Below, piece by piece: positions 27,432-36,865 of a stretch of DNA of 64,000 nucleotides. The position numbers and the translations under genes were made by a program. Numbering within the stretch: the stretch's first letter is position 1; every line of letters begins with the position of its first letter. Source of the stretch: Lachnospiraceae bacterium (lineage in GTDB: Bacteria; Bacillota; Clostridia; Lachnospirales; Lachnospiraceae); NCBI GenBank assembly GCA_910574285.1, contig CAJTAL010000020.1, forward strand, positions 1 through 64,000, read 5' to 3'. The notes under the pieces were generated by a model. That model ran no database searches and was not told the origin of the DNA. It worked only from the letters and a program-made list of their open reading frames with translations.

Positions 27432-27695
27432 TTAAGCAATCCCGTTTACGGCCTTTGCCAGACGGGAAATCTTTCTTGAACATGTATTCTTGTGATAAAC
27501 GCCCTTGCTTCCTGCTTTGTTGATCTCAACAGTCGCAACTTTCAGAGCAGCAGCCGCTGCTTCTGCGTCTTTGTTAGCGACGGCAGCTTCTACTTTCTTC
27601 ACGCAAGTTTTTACCTTAGACTTGATTGCTTTATTTCTTGCAGCTTTTGTTTCGTTCACTAAGATTCTCTTCTTTGCAGATTTGATATTAGCCAA
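27432..27695 (-). CDS. rpsT: 30S ribosomal protein S20
   Basis: An 87-residue protein, the normal size for S20, binding 16S rRNA in the small subunit. ANIKSAKKRILVNETKAARN at the N-terminus and the HKNTCSRKISRLAKAV end are typical, and the whole protein is Lys/Ala-rich and helical. The start is TTG at 27695 with GGAGGTGGACAAA before it; the longer frame up to 27764 is leader RNA. The 5' leader contains a 9-bp hairpin (27747-27755 with 27771-27779), possibly involved in control. It diverges from gpr. Confidence 0.95.
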   Translation of the reverse strand: MANIKSAKKRILVNETKAARNKAIKSKVKTCVKKVEAAVANKDAEAAAAALKVATVEINKAGSKGVYHKNTCSRKISRLAKAVNGIA

Positions 27696-27791
27696 TTTGT
27701 CCACCTCCAATATCTTATATTTCGATTCATTAGTATCGATTCTGACTTCGTTAGAGCCGGACACGGACGTTCTAACGAAACATACGAATTT

Positions 27792-27820
27792 ATTTTAGGG
27801 CAAGTATTGGGTTCTGTCAA
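27792..27820 (-). promoter_or_regulatory. rpsT promoter
   Basis: On the minus strand TTGACA (27820-27815) is followed after 17 bases by TAAAAT (27797-27792), a near-consensus sigma-A promoter, about 95 bases before the TTG start of rpsT. Confidence 0.8.
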
Positions 27821-27883
27821 TACATATTTCTCAAAATATTGTAAAAAATAGAATTAAATACGATTAAAGTGAGGATGTTTGGG

Positions 27884-28873
27884 ATGATTGAGAAATATAG
27901 CATCAGAACCGACCTTGCTCTGGAGGACAAAGAGCGGTTTGAATCGGACAATGTGGAGGTTCAGGGGGTTTCCCTGAAAGAGGATTACGATGAGGAGAGG
28001 GAGATCAAAGTGACGACGGTTAAGATTGAGACCGAGAACGGAGCGAAGGTGATGCGTAAGCCGGTGGGCACGTACATTACCATGGAGGCTCCGAATATGT
28101 CCGTCCCGGATGAGGATTACCACGACGAGATCTCTAAGGAGCTTTCGAAGTTCCTGGAACGGTTTGTCGAGAAGGATAAGGAGGATTATTCAATCCTGGT
28201 GGTAGGCCTTGGGAACCGGAAGGTTACGCCGGATGCCCTGGGACCGTACGTGGTGGATAATCTGAATATTACCCGGCATATTGTGAAGGAGTACGGGAAA
28301 TACGCCATGGGGGAGGAGGATGTGCGTCTGGTGAGCGCCATCGTCCCGGGAGTTATGGCGCAGACCGGTATGGAGACGGTGGAGATCGTCAAAGCGATCG
28401 TACAAGAGACGAAGCCGGATATGATTATCGCGGTGGACGCCCTGGCGGCCAGGAGTTCGAAGCGCCTGAACCGTACCATCCAGATTACGGATACGGGGAT
28501 CAATCCCGGATCAGGCGTCGGAAATCACAGGAATGCGATTACCAGAGATACTGTGGGAGTCCCGGTGATTGCAATCGGGGTTCCCACCGTCGTGGATGCC
28601 GCTACGATCGTCAATGATACGATGGAGAATCTGATCCTTGCGTTAGAAAGTTCGGAGACGCTTCGGGGAGTCGGCGTAGTCATGCAAGGGTACAATGCCG
28701 CCGAAAAATACGAGCTGGTAAAGGAACTGATCTCCCCTCATCTGAATGGTCTGTTCGTGACGCCTAAGGATATTGACGAAACGGTTAAGCGGATCAGCTA
28801 TACGATATCGGAAGCACTGAATATGTTGTTTTCAAAGGGACATGCACATAATCGGGAAATGGGCGTCATATAG
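27884..28873 (+). CDS. gpr: germination protease GPR
   Basis: A 329-residue spore protease that degrades small acid-soluble proteins during germination. The N-terminus (IEKYSIRTDLALEDKERF) contains the self-cleavage region that removes the propeptide. GLGNRKVTPDALGPYVV, SAIVPGVMAQTGMET and AVDALAARSSKRLN are the conserved core. ATG 27884 has GAGG at a 9-base distance; GTG 27869 and ATG 27875 are alternatives. It is followed by spoIIP on the same strand, 31 bases away, and is normally made in the forespore under sigma-G. No clear sigma-G box was identified. Confidence 0.94.
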   Translation: MIEKYSIRTDLALEDKERFESDNVEVQGVSLKEDYDEEREIKVTTVKIETENGAKVMRKPVGTYITMEAPNMSVPDEDYHDEISKELSKFLERFVEKDKEDYSILVVGLGNRKVTPDALGPYVVDNLNITRHIVKEYGKYAMGEEDVRLVSAIVPGVMAQTGMETVEIVKAIVQETKPDMIIAVDALAARSSKRLNRTIQITDTGINPGSGVGNHRNAITRDTVGVPVIAIGVPTVVDAATIVNDTMENLILALESSETLRGVGVVMQGYNAAEKYELVKELISPHLNGLFVTPKDIDETVKRISYTISEALNMLFSKGHAHNREMGVI

Positions 28874-28904
28874 TGTAAAAGAATTATGTGGTTGGAGTGG
28901 TGTT

Positions 28905-30092
28905 GTGGAAAACGGAAAACGGATCAGCCGGATTATGATCGGAGTCATCACAGGCATACTGACAGTGTATGCCTGTATGCATGTGCCTGTACATATAGAA
29001 AGAGGAGAGAATAATCAGGACAGGATCAGCCGGATACTGCTCAGGTACTCCCAGAGGACGTATCTTCCGGGATTTTCGTATCTGGAAGAAGGAGAGGGAG
29101 GGAACCTGGAAACCTGGCTGGTACAAAGGGTAATGGAAATGATCCCTGTCGGAACGTATATGGAAGAAAAATCGGCTTCTTATACGGATGTGGAAGACCG
29201 GGAGACCTATCAGATGATTCTTGAAAGCCAGGCAAATGATGAAAATATGGTAGATGAGAACGGGAATCTTATAACGGAAGACGGGAAAGCAGAGGATGTG
29301 ATACAGACCTCCGGAACACAGATCGACACTTCTATGGAGAAGCTTTTGAATTATGAATATCTGTTGGGAACTTTCTATACGGTTGACTCTAATACGATGG
29401 CAGACCCGGAACTGCTGAATGCCGGGAAGCTTATGGGGAAGGATATGAGCCTTGATATGACCGTTGAGGGACCGAAGGTACTGATCTATCATACACATTC
29501 CCAGGAGGCGTTCGCCGACTCGACAGCCGGAGATACCAGTACGACGATCCTTGGAATGGGGGATTATCTTGCAAAACTCTTGAACGACGCATACGATATT
29601 CCGACGCTTCATCATAAAGGCGTCTATGATCTTGTAGACGGAAAGCTGGACCGCAGCATGGCTTATGAGCTGGCGGAGCCGGAGATACAGGAGATCTTGA
29701 GCAAGAACCCGAGTATTGAGGTAGTGATCGATCTTCATCGGGACGGCGTAGGGGAAGGAACACATCTGGTGACGGATGTGAACGGAAAACCGACTGCCCA
29801 GATCATGTTCTTCAACGGGCTCAGCAGAACTCGGGCGAACGGCAATATCAGTTATCTGGCAAATCCGTATATTGAAGATAACCTGGCGTTTTCTCTCCAG
29901 ATGCAGATTGCAGCAGTCAATAAGTATCCGGGGTTTACCAGACATATCTATCTGCGGGGTTACCGGTATAATATGCATGTGAAGCCGAAGACTCTTCTGA
30001 TCGAAGCCGGAGCCCAGACAAATACGGTGGAAGAGATGCGCAATGCGATGGAAGTACTGGCGGATACACTACATACAGTTTTAACGCCTTAA
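28905..30092 (+). CDS. spoIIP: stage II sporulation protein P
   Basis: A 395-residue membrane-anchored cell-wall hydrolase of the DMP complex (SpoIID-SpoIIM-SpoIIP) that drives engulfment. There is one membrane span near residues 10-27 (IMIGVITGILTVYACM). The amidase/endopeptidase domain has IYHTHSQEAFAD and VVIDLHRDGVGE with metal-binding His and Glu, and ends in LLIEAGAQTNTVEEMRNA. GTG 28905 with GGAG upstream is preferred to the longer frame from 28842 that overlaps gpr. The gpr-spoIIP order is usual in Clostridia. Confidence 0.92.
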   Translation: MENGKRISRIMIGVITGILTVYACMHVPVHIERGENNQDRISRILLRYSQRTYLPGFSYLEEGEGGNLETWLVQRVMEMIPVGTYMEEKSASYTDVEDRETYQMILESQANDENMVDENGNLITEDGKAEDVIQTSGTQIDTSMEKLLNYEYLLGTFYTVDSNTMADPELLNAGKLMGKDMSLDMTVEGPKVLIYHTHSQEAFADSTAGDTSTTILGMGDYLAKLLNDAYDIPTLHHKGVYDLVDGKLDRSMAYELAEPEIQEILSKNPSIEVVIDLHRDGVGEGTHLVTDVNGKPTAQIMFFNGLSRTRANGNISYLANPYIEDNLAFSLQMQIAAVNKYPGFTRHIYLRGYRYNMHVKPKTLLIEAGAQTNTVEEMRNAMEVLADTLHTVLTP

Positions 30093-30177
30093 AAATGTAT
30101 TTGAATCAGACTACATTTTGTGCTAAGATAGGGTGAGTTATCTTGTGGTCAGCACATTTGGAAAGGAATTATGGAAA

Positions 30178-32100
30178 ATGGCTAAGAATAATACGTATGA
30201 TGCGGACAGTATCGCCATATTGGAAGGACTTGAAGCGGTAAGAAAAAGACCGGGGATGTATATCGGAAGCGTATCGACGAAGGGCTTGAATCATCTGATC
30301 TATGAGATCGTGGATAACGCGGTGGATGAGCATCTGGCCGGTTTTTGTACGGAGATCCATGTGATTCTTGAGAAAGATGGTTCGGCTACGGTGGCGGATA
30401 ACGGGCGCGGCGTGCCCGTGGGTATGCATGCTGCGGGAGTATCGGCGGCCAGGGTGGTCTATACGACCCTTCACGCGGGCGGTAAGTTTGACGATTCGGC
30501 TTACAAGACCAGCGGAGGGCTCCATGGAGTCGGTTCTTCGGTTGTAAACGCATTATCTGCTTATATGAATGTGGAGATCAGCCGGGAAGGGTACATACAT
30601 CAGGACCGGTATGAGCGGGGCAAGCCTGTGACTGAGCTTTTGGACGGGCTGCTTCCGAAGATCGGAAAGACCAGAAAGACCGGGACGAAAGTGAATTTTC
30701 TCCCGGATGATACGATATTTGAAAAGACGAAGTTCCGGGCGGAGGAAGTCAAGAGTCGCATGCACGAGACGGCTTATCTGAATCCGGAGCTTACGATTAT
30801 ATTTGACGATAAAAGAGGCAGTGAGACAGAGCATATCGTCTACCATGAGCCGGACGGGATTCTGGGATTCATCAAAGATCTGAATTCTAAGAAGGAGCCG
30901 GTGCACGATCCGGTTTATTTTAAGGGGGAATCAGAAGGCATTGAGGTAGAGGCCGCGTTTCAGTATGTGAATGAATTTCATGAAAATGTTCTTGGGTTCT
31001 GCAATAATATCTACAACGCGGAAGGCGGGACGCATCTGACCGGATTCAAGACGACATTTACGACTGTGATCAATCAATATTCCAGGGAATTGGGGATATT
31101 GAAGGAGAAGGATTCGAATTTTACCGGGGCAGATGTAAGGAATGGGATGACGGCGATCGTATCGATCAAACATCCGGACCCGAGATTTGAAGGGCAGACC
31201 AAGACGAAGCTGGACAACCCTGACGCGGCCAAGGCGTGCAGTAAGGTGACGAACGACGAGATCATCCGTTTTTTTGACCGTAATCTGGAGAGCCTTAAGA
31301 AGGTAATCGGATGCGCGGAGAAGGCGGCGAAGATCCGTAAGACGGAAGAACGGGCGAAGACGAATCTTCTGACCAAACAGAAATATTCTTTTGACAGTAA
31401 CGGAAAGCTGGCTAATTGTGAGAGCAGAGACGCAAGCCAGTGCGAGATATTTATCGTGGAGGGAGATTCTGCCGGAGGGTCGGCAAAGACGGCGAGAGAC
31501 CGGATGTATCAGGCGATCCTGCCTATCAGGGGTAAGATTCTGAATGTTGAGAAGGCGAGCATAGACAAGGTATTGGCGAATGCAGAGATCAAGACGATGA
31601 TCAACGCTTTCGGCTGCGGTTTCTCAGAAGGGTACGGCAATGATTTTGATATCAGTAGACTGCGGTATGACAAGATCATTATCATGGCGGATGCCGACGT
31701 GGACGGGGCGCATATCTCTACGCTTCTTCTTACGTTGTTCTACCGGTTTATGCCGGAATTGATCTATGAGGGGCATGTCTATATTGCCATGCCTCCGCTT
31801 TATAAGGCGATGCCGAAGAAGGGGGAGGAAGAGTATCTCTATGATGACAAAGCCCTGGAACGGTATCGTAAGACCCACGACGGTTCATTTACCCTGCAGA
31901 GATATAAGGGGTTGGGAGAGATGGACGCGCAGCAGTTATGGGAGACGACTCTGAATCCCGAGACGCGCCTTCTGAAGCTGGTGGAAATCGAAGACGCGAG
32001 AATGGCGTCCAGCGTGACCGAGATGCTGATGGGTACGGAGGTGCCGCCGAGAAGAACATTCATCTATGAAAATGCCACAGAAGCAGAGCTGGATATCTGA
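30178..32100 (+). CDS. parE: type IIA topoisomerase B subunit (ParE/GyrB-like)
   Basis: A 640-residue ATPase subunit of a DNA topoisomerase. The GHKL domain has EIVDNAVDEHLAG, VADNGRGVPVG and GGLHGVGSSVVNAL; the TOPRIM domain has VEGDSAGGSAKTARDR and MADADVDGAHI. ATG 30178 follows GAAAGGAATT. Its partner lies 71 bases downstream. Because it is near spoIIP and scpAB rather than dnaA-recF, and because the partner lacks an obvious GyrA box, topoisomerase IV (chromosome decatenation) is more likely than gyrase, but family boundaries are blurred in Clostridia. Confidence 0.85.
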   Translation: MAKNNTYDADSIAILEGLEAVRKRPGMYIGSVSTKGLNHLIYEIVDNAVDEHLAGFCTEIHVILEKDGSATVADNGRGVPVGMHAAGVSAARVVYTTLHAGGKFDDSAYKTSGGLHGVGSSVVNALSAYMNVEISREGYIHQDRYERGKPVTELLDGLLPKIGKTRKTGTKVNFLPDDTIFEKTKFRAEEVKSRMHETAYLNPELTIIFDDKRGSETEHIVYHEPDGILGFIKDLNSKKEPVHDPVYFKGESEGIEVEAAFQYVNEFHENVLGFCNNIYNAEGGTHLTGFKTTFTTVINQYSRELGILKEKDSNFTGADVRNGMTAIVSIKHPDPRFEGQTKTKLDNPDAAKACSKVTNDEIIRFFDRNLESLKKVIGCAEKAAKIRKTEERAKTNLLTKQKYSFDSNGKLANCESRDASQCEIFIVEGDSAGGSAKTARDRMYQAILPIRGKILNVEKASIDKVLANAEIKTMINAFGCGFSEGYGNDFDISRLRYDKIIIMADADVDGAHISTLLLTLFYRFMPELIYEGHVYIAMPPLYKAMPKKGEEEYLYDDKALERYRKTHDGSFTLQRYKGLGEMDAQQLWETTLNPETRLLKLVEIEDARMASSVTEMLMGTEVPPRRTFIYENATEAELDI

Positions 32101-32171
32101 CGGAATATAAGGGTACTCTCAGTAATATGTACAAAGAGCTTCTGAGGGTACTTTAGAAAGAGGAGAAGAAA

Positions 32172-34409
32172 ATGCAGGATTCACAGATTATCAGAACCGA
32201 GTATTCGGATGTCATGAAGAAATCATACATTGATTATGCCATGAGCGTCATCATAGCGCGGGCTCTGCCGGACGTCCGGGACGGCCTTAAGCCGGTGCAG
32301 CGGCGGACGCTTTATGATATGCATGAGCTGGGGATACGCTATGACAGGCCGTATCGTAAATGTGCCCGTATCGTGGGAGATACCATGGGTAAATACCATC
32401 CTCACGGAGACAGCTCTATCTACGAGGCGCTTGTGGTCATGGCGCAGGAGTTCAAAAAGGGAATGATCCTGGTGGACGGGCATGGGAACTTCGGCTCCAT
32501 CGAGGGAGACGGGGCGGCGGCCATGCGTTATACGGAGGCGCGGCTTGCGAAGGTGACCCAGGAAGCTTATCTGTCGGATCTGGACAAGGATATCGTGGAT
32601 TTCGTGCCGAATTTCGACGAGACGGAGAAGGAGCCGGAAGTGCTTCCGGTAAGGCTTCCCAATCTTCTGGTCAACGGGGCAGAAGGAATCGCGGTGGGTA
32701 TGGCCACCAGTATTCCGACTCACAATCTGGGAGAAGTGATCGACGCGGTCAAGGCATACATGAAGAATGACGAGATCAGTACGAAGCAACTGATGAAGTA
32801 TATCAAAGGTCCGGATTTCCCCACGGGCGGAATCGTAGTGAATAAAGACGACCTCCCGGAGATCTATGAGACGGGCGTCGGCAAGATTAAACTGCGGGGC
32901 AAGGTAGAGGTTGAGGAGATGAAGGGGGGCAAGACGCGCCTGGTCATCACGGAGATACCCTATACCATGATTGGGGCGGGGATCGGAAAATTCCTGAACG
33001 ACGTCTGTGCTCTGGTGGAATCGAAGAAGACCAGTGATATCGTGGATATCTCGAACCAGTCCTCCAAGGAAGGAATCCGGATCGTGATCGAACTCAAGCG
33101 GGGAGCGGATATAGAGAATCTGAAGAATATGCTCTATAAGAAGACTCGTCTGGAGGATACTTTCGGGGTCAATATGCTTGCGGTGGCAAACGGCAGGCCG
33201 GAAACCATGGGACTTAGGAAGATTATCGAACATCATGTGGATTTCCAGTTTGAGATGGCGACCAGAAAGTACAGGAATCTGCTGAATAAGGAGCAGGATA
33301 AGAAGGAGATCCAGGAGGGGCTGATCAAAGCCTGCGACGTGATCGACCTGATCATTGAGATCCTGAGGGGGAGCCAGTCCGTGAAGGATGCGAAAGCGTG
33401 TCTGGTGAGCGGTGTAACGGACAATATCAAATTCAAGACTAAGATATCGAAGAAGATGGCGTCTATGCTCCGGTTTACGGAGCGTCAGGCGACGGCGATC
33501 TTAGAGATGCGTCTGTATAAGCTGATCGGTCTGGAGATAGAGGCTCTTATGAAAGAGCACGATGAGACGCTTAAGAAAATTGAGCGGTATGAAGATATCC
33601 TGAACCATTATGAATCTATGGCGGACGTCATCATGGAAGATCTGGACAGGCTGAAAGCGGAATTTTCCAGGAAGCGCCGCACTGTGATTGAGAACGCACA
33701 GGAAGCCGTCTATGAGGAGAAGAAGGTAGAGGAGCAGGAAGTCGTCTTCCTGATGGATCGGTTCGGTTATGCCAGAACGGTTGATACCAATACTTACGCA
33801 AGGAATAAAGAAGCGGCGGATTCTGAGAATAAATATGTCATATCCTGCATGAATACCGGGAAGATATGTATCTTTACGAATACCGGGAAGATGCATCAGA
33901 TCAAAATACTGGACCTGCCCTACGGAAAATTCCGGGACAAGGGCCAGCCGGTGGATAATGTCAGTAATTTTGACAGTACCCAGGAGGAGATCGTCTATAT
34001 CTGCGACGCGGAGCAGATGCGTTATGCGAAATTGCTCTTTGCTACCAGACAGGGAATGGTCAAGAAGGTGGACGGCGCGGAATTCCAGGTGGCAAAAAGG
34101 ACGATTGCCGCTACGAAGCTTCAGGAAGGGGATGCTGTGGTCAGCGTCCAGGTCATAAGCGAGAACCAAAATGTCGTTCTGCAGACGAAAGACGGATATT
34201 TCTTAAAATTTCCGGCAGAAGAAGCGCCGGGGAAGAAGAAGGGGGCAGTTGGAGTCCGCGGAATAAAGCTGCGTAAGAATGATGAAGTGGAACAGGTGTA
34301 TCTGTTGGAAGACGGCGCGGAGACAAGAGTTCAGGCAGGGGAGAAAGAGGTCTCATTGAACCGCCTGAAGCTGGCTAAGAGAGATGGGAACGGAACAAAG
34401 CCCAGGTAA
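32172..34409 (+). CDS. parC: type IIA topoisomerase A subunit (ParC/GyrA-like)
   Basis: A 745-residue DNA cleavage subunit. The winged-helix domain has the quinolone region HPHGDSSIYEAL with the usual Ser and Glu, and the active Tyr in AAAMRYTEARLAK. The tower and coiled coil cover about 330-490, followed by a shortened C-terminal beta-pinwheel with no clear QRRGGKG GyrA box, which favours ParC over GyrA. AAAGAGGAG precedes ATG 32172. The last 13 codons (LAKRDGNGTKPR and the stop) lie in the first copy of a 39-bp tandem duplication. It forms a heterotetramer with the preceding ParE-like protein. Confidence 0.85.
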   Translation: MQDSQIIRTEYSDVMKKSYIDYAMSVIIARALPDVRDGLKPVQRRTLYDMHELGIRYDRPYRKCARIVGDTMGKYHPHGDSSIYEALVVMAQEFKKGMILVDGHGNFGSIEGDGAAAMRYTEARLAKVTQEAYLSDLDKDIVDFVPNFDETEKEPEVLPVRLPNLLVNGAEGIAVGMATSIPTHNLGEVIDAVKAYMKNDEISTKQLMKYIKGPDFPTGGIVVNKDDLPEIYETGVGKIKLRGKVEVEEMKGGKTRLVITEIPYTMIGAGIGKFLNDVCALVESKKTSDIVDISNQSSKEGIRIVIELKRGADIENLKNMLYKKTRLEDTFGVNMLAVANGRPETMGLRKIIEHHVDFQFEMATRKYRNLLNKEQDKKEIQEGLIKACDVIDLIIEILRGSQSVKDAKACLVSGVTDNIKFKTKISKKMASMLRFTERQATAILEMRLYKLIGLEIEALMKEHDETLKKIERYEDILNHYESMADVIMEDLDRLKAEFSRKRRTVIENAQEAVYEEKKVEEQEVVFLMDRFGYARTVDTNTYARNKEAADSENKYVISCMNTGKICIFTNTGKMHQIKILDLPYGKFRDKGQPVDNVSNFDSTQEEIVYICDAEQMRYAKLLFATRQGMVKKVDGAEFQVAKRTIAATKLQEGDAVVSVQVISENQNVVLQTKDGYFLKFPAEEAPGKKKGAVGVRGIKLRKNDEVEQVYLLEDGAETRVQAGEKEVSLNRLKLAKRDGNGTKPR

Positions 34410-34448
34410 CTGGCTAAGAGAGATGGGAAGAGAACAAAACCCAGGTAA
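34371..34448 (+). repeat. 39-bp tandem duplication across the parC stop codon
   Basis: The unit 34371-34409 (CTGGCTAAGAGAGATGGGAA first, CCCAGGTAA last, including the stop) is repeated immediately at 34410-34448 with 36 of 39 bases the same. The second copy is untranslated and stays in the same frame with its own TAA. The start of the next gene is 17 bases downstream. Confidence 0.92.
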
Positions 34449-34465
34449 CAGATGGGAGATGCCAA

Positions 34466-35413
34466 TTGAGAATATTAATGTTGATGTTATGGATGACCGG
34501 GATTCTGGCGGTTCTTGAGATTGTCCGCGAATTGCACATTTTTAAAGCGACCCGGTACAGGGTAAGTTCTGCGAAATTAGCAGGGCTTAGAAGTACGAGA
34601 AAAATTATTTTTCTGAGCGATCTGCATAATTATTGTTATGGAAGAGATAATGATACGCTCTTTCATGCGATTGAAAAAGAGCGGCCGGACCTGATCCTGG
34701 TCGGCGGCGATATGCTGCTTAGGTCGGACGGGAATGATTATCGAGGTACGGCCAGGTTCCTGTCCCGTCTTACGGATATCTGCAAGGTATACTGCGCCAA
34801 CGGCAATCATGAACAGAAGCTCAAAGAACAGCCCTGGAGATACGAACAGTCCTATCAGGAATATAAGGCTCTGCTTGTAAAGGCCGGAATTCATCTTCTG
34901 GAAAATGAATCGGATGAGTTTGAGTGGGACGAAGCCCGAATCAGGGTCACGGGGCTTGAGATACCGATGAAGGCTTACGAGCATGTCCGAAGGGACCGGC
35001 TTAAGGTACGGGAGATAGAGGAAAGAATCGGAGAATCAAAAGCCGCGTATGAGATCCTGCTGGCGCATCATCCGGCGTATACGAAGATCTATCAGGAATG
35101 GGGGGCGGATCTGATCCTGTGCGGGCATTATCACGGCGGGGTGATCGGGATTCCGGGAGTCGGCGGGGTGATCGCACCGGATTTTACCCTGTTCCCCAGA
35201 TATTCGGGAGGATGCTATCCGGTAGGCAATGCGGCGGCGGTAGTCAGCAGAGGGCTCGGCGCGCATTCCGTACCGGTTCGTCTTTTGAATCCGGCGGAAA
35301 TAGTTGTGATTGAACTTGTAGAATCGGAAAATATCCTGTATAATAATAAAATTGCGATGAAAGAGAGTATAGGAGAAGACGATGGGGATTCCGGTAAAAC
35401 TGCAGGTCTTTGA
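34466..35413 (+). CDS. calcineurin-like metallophosphoesterase (YkuE-like)
   Basis: A 315-residue enzyme with an N-terminal membrane span (ILMLMLWMTGILAVLEIV). Metal-binding motifs are in the usual order: FLSDLHNYCYG, LVGGDMLLR, CANGNHEQKL, LLAHHPAYT and LCGHYHGG. Related membrane-bound proteins act on phospholipid or envelope phosphoesters, but the substrate here is unknown. TTG 34466 is preceded by GGGAGATG. The 3' end overlaps scpA by 32 bases, so the two are cotranscribed. Confidence 0.82.
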   Translation: MRILMLMLWMTGILAVLEIVRELHIFKATRYRVSSAKLAGLRSTRKIIFLSDLHNYCYGRDNDTLFHAIEKERPDLILVGGDMLLRSDGNDYRGTARFLSRLTDICKVYCANGNHEQKLKEQPWRYEQSYQEYKALLVKAGIHLLENESDEFEWDEARIRVTGLEIPMKAYEHVRRDRLKVREIEERIGESKAAYEILLAHHPAYTKIYQEWGADLILCGHYHGGVIGIPGVGGVIAPDFTLFPRYSGGCYPVGNAAAVVSRGLGAHSVPVRLLNPAEIVVIELVESENILYNNKIAMKESIGEDDGDSGKTAGL

Positions 35414-36131
35414 AGGACCGTTGGATCTGCTTTTACATCTGATCGATAAGAATAAGATTGACATCTACGATATTCCGATCGTGGAGATTACGAATCAATA
35501 TATGGAGTACATCCGCGCCATGGAAAAAGAGGATCTGAACATCATGAGTGAATTCCTGGTAATGGCCGCCACGCTTCTTGATATCAAATGCAGGATGCTG
35601 CTGCCCAAAGAAGTCAACGAGGAGGGCGAAGAAGAAGATCCCAGACAGGAACTGGTGGAACAGCTTCTGGAATATAAGATGTACAAATATATGTCATATG
35701 AACTGCGGGACAGGCAGGTGGACGGAGAACAGGCGATGTACAGGAGTCCCGCGATCCCGGAGGAAGTGCTGGCATATGAAGAACCGGTGAATCTGGACGA
35801 GCTTCTGGGAGACTTAACACTTGCCAGGCTGAACAGCGTGTTCCGGGAAGTTATGAGAAGACAGACGGATAAGATAGATCCGGTCCGGAGCAAGTTCGGC
35901 AAGATAGAGAAAGAAGAGGTGACGCTTCCGGACAAGCTTCTGTATGTGGCGGAATATGCGAAAAAGCACAGGAAGTTTGGCTTTCGGGAATTATTAGAGC
36001 GGCAGCATTCCAGGATTCAGGTTGTCGTCACGTTTCTCGCGGTTTTACATTTGATGAAGGACGGCACGATTCAGATAGAGCAAGAACAGCCCTTTGATGA
36101 GATTACGATATTGTGCGGATGTATGGTATAA
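35382..36131 (+). CDS. scpA: segregation and condensation protein A
   Basis: A 249-residue kleisin that bridges SMC heads and binds ScpB in the chromosome condensation complex. The N-terminus (VKLQVFEGPLDLLLHLIDKN) is diagnostic, an acidic middle follows (EVNEEGEEEDPRQE), and the C-terminal winged helix (FLAVLHLMKDGTIQIEQEQP) contacts the SMC head. AGGAGAAGACG precedes the ATG, which lies inside the end of the phosphoesterase gene. scpB follows after 84 bases. Confidence 0.95.
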   Translation: MGIPVKLQVFEGPLDLLLHLIDKNKIDIYDIPIVEITNQYMEYIRAMEKEDLNIMSEFLVMAATLLDIKCRMLLPKEVNEEGEEEDPRQELVEQLLEYKMYKYMSYELRDRQVDGEQAMYRSPAIPEEVLAYEEPVNLDELLGDLTLARLNSVFREVMRRQTDKIDPVRSKFGKIEKEEVTLPDKLLYVAEYAKKHRKFGFRELLERQHSRIQVVVTFLAVLHLMKDGTIQIEQEQPFDEITILCGCMV

Positions 36132-36215
36132 AGCGGCGTGGGCAGACGGCAGGGAACTGCCTGTTGGTAATAAGACGGTATATCAGAGCAACGGCTTAGG
36201 GGTGGAAAGGTAGTA

Positions 36216-36794
36216 ATGAGAGAAGTGGAGATCAGGAGATTGGAAGGCGTCATAGAAGCAGTTCTGTTTACTATGGGGGATTCTGTGGAGCTTGGAAAGA
36301 TCGCGGCAGCTATCGGGCATGATGAAGAGACGACTCAAAAACTTGTGCACAGTATGATGGATAAGTATGAGGCTGAAGACAGAGGAGTGCGGATCATCGA
36401 ATTAGAGAACGCGTTCCAGATGTGTACCAAGAAGGAGATGTATGAGTATCTGATCCGTGTGGCAAAGCAGCCGAAGAAGTATACATTGACAGACGTTTTG
36501 CTGGAAACGCTGTCGATCATCGCGTATAAACAGCCTGTAACGAAGTTGGAGGTGGAGAAGATCCGCGGCGTGAAATCGGATCATGCGGTGAATAAGCTGG
36601 TGGAGTATAATCTGGTATGTGAGAAGGGGCGGCTTGACGCGCCGGGAAAGCCGATCTTGTTTGGGACTACGGAGGAATTCCTGCGCAGATTCGATATCCG
36701 GTCGGTAGATGATCTGCCGAGCCTTAACCCGGAACAGGTGGAAAGCTTTAAGGAAGAGGCGGAAGAGGAGGTTCAGCTTAAACTGGATATCTGA
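36216..36794 (+). CDS. scpB: segregation and condensation protein B
   Basis: A 192-residue protein made of two winged-helix domains, partner of ScpA in the SMC complex. VIEAVLFTMGDSVELGKIA near the N-terminus, LETLSIIAYKQPVTKLEVEK in the middle and GKPILFGTTEEFLRRFDI near the end are characteristic. A GGGGTGGAAAGG site precedes ATG 36216. It is in the normal scpA-scpB order. Confidence 0.95.
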   Translation: MREVEIRRLEGVIEAVLFTMGDSVELGKIAAAIGHDEETTQKLVHSMMDKYEAEDRGVRIIELENAFQMCTKKEMYEYLIRVAKQPKKYTLTDVLLETLSIIAYKQPVTKLEVEKIRGVKSDHAVNKLVEYNLVCEKGRLDAPGKPILFGTTEEFLRRFDIRSVDDLPSLNPEQVESFKEEAEEEVQLKLDI

Positions 36795-36865
36795 TCTCTT
36801 TTGGCAGGAATAGCGGCAAAGAAGCCGGCATACACTGTAATAACTTGGGTTATATGGTGTGGCAG

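Noticed and set aside
28884-29978. 364-aa minus-strand ORF opposite spoIIP
   Set aside because: A shadow of spoIIP; it is His/Ile-rich without domains.
32223-33236. 337-aa minus-strand ORF opposite parC
   Set aside because: A shadow frame of the topoisomerase gene caused by its codon use.
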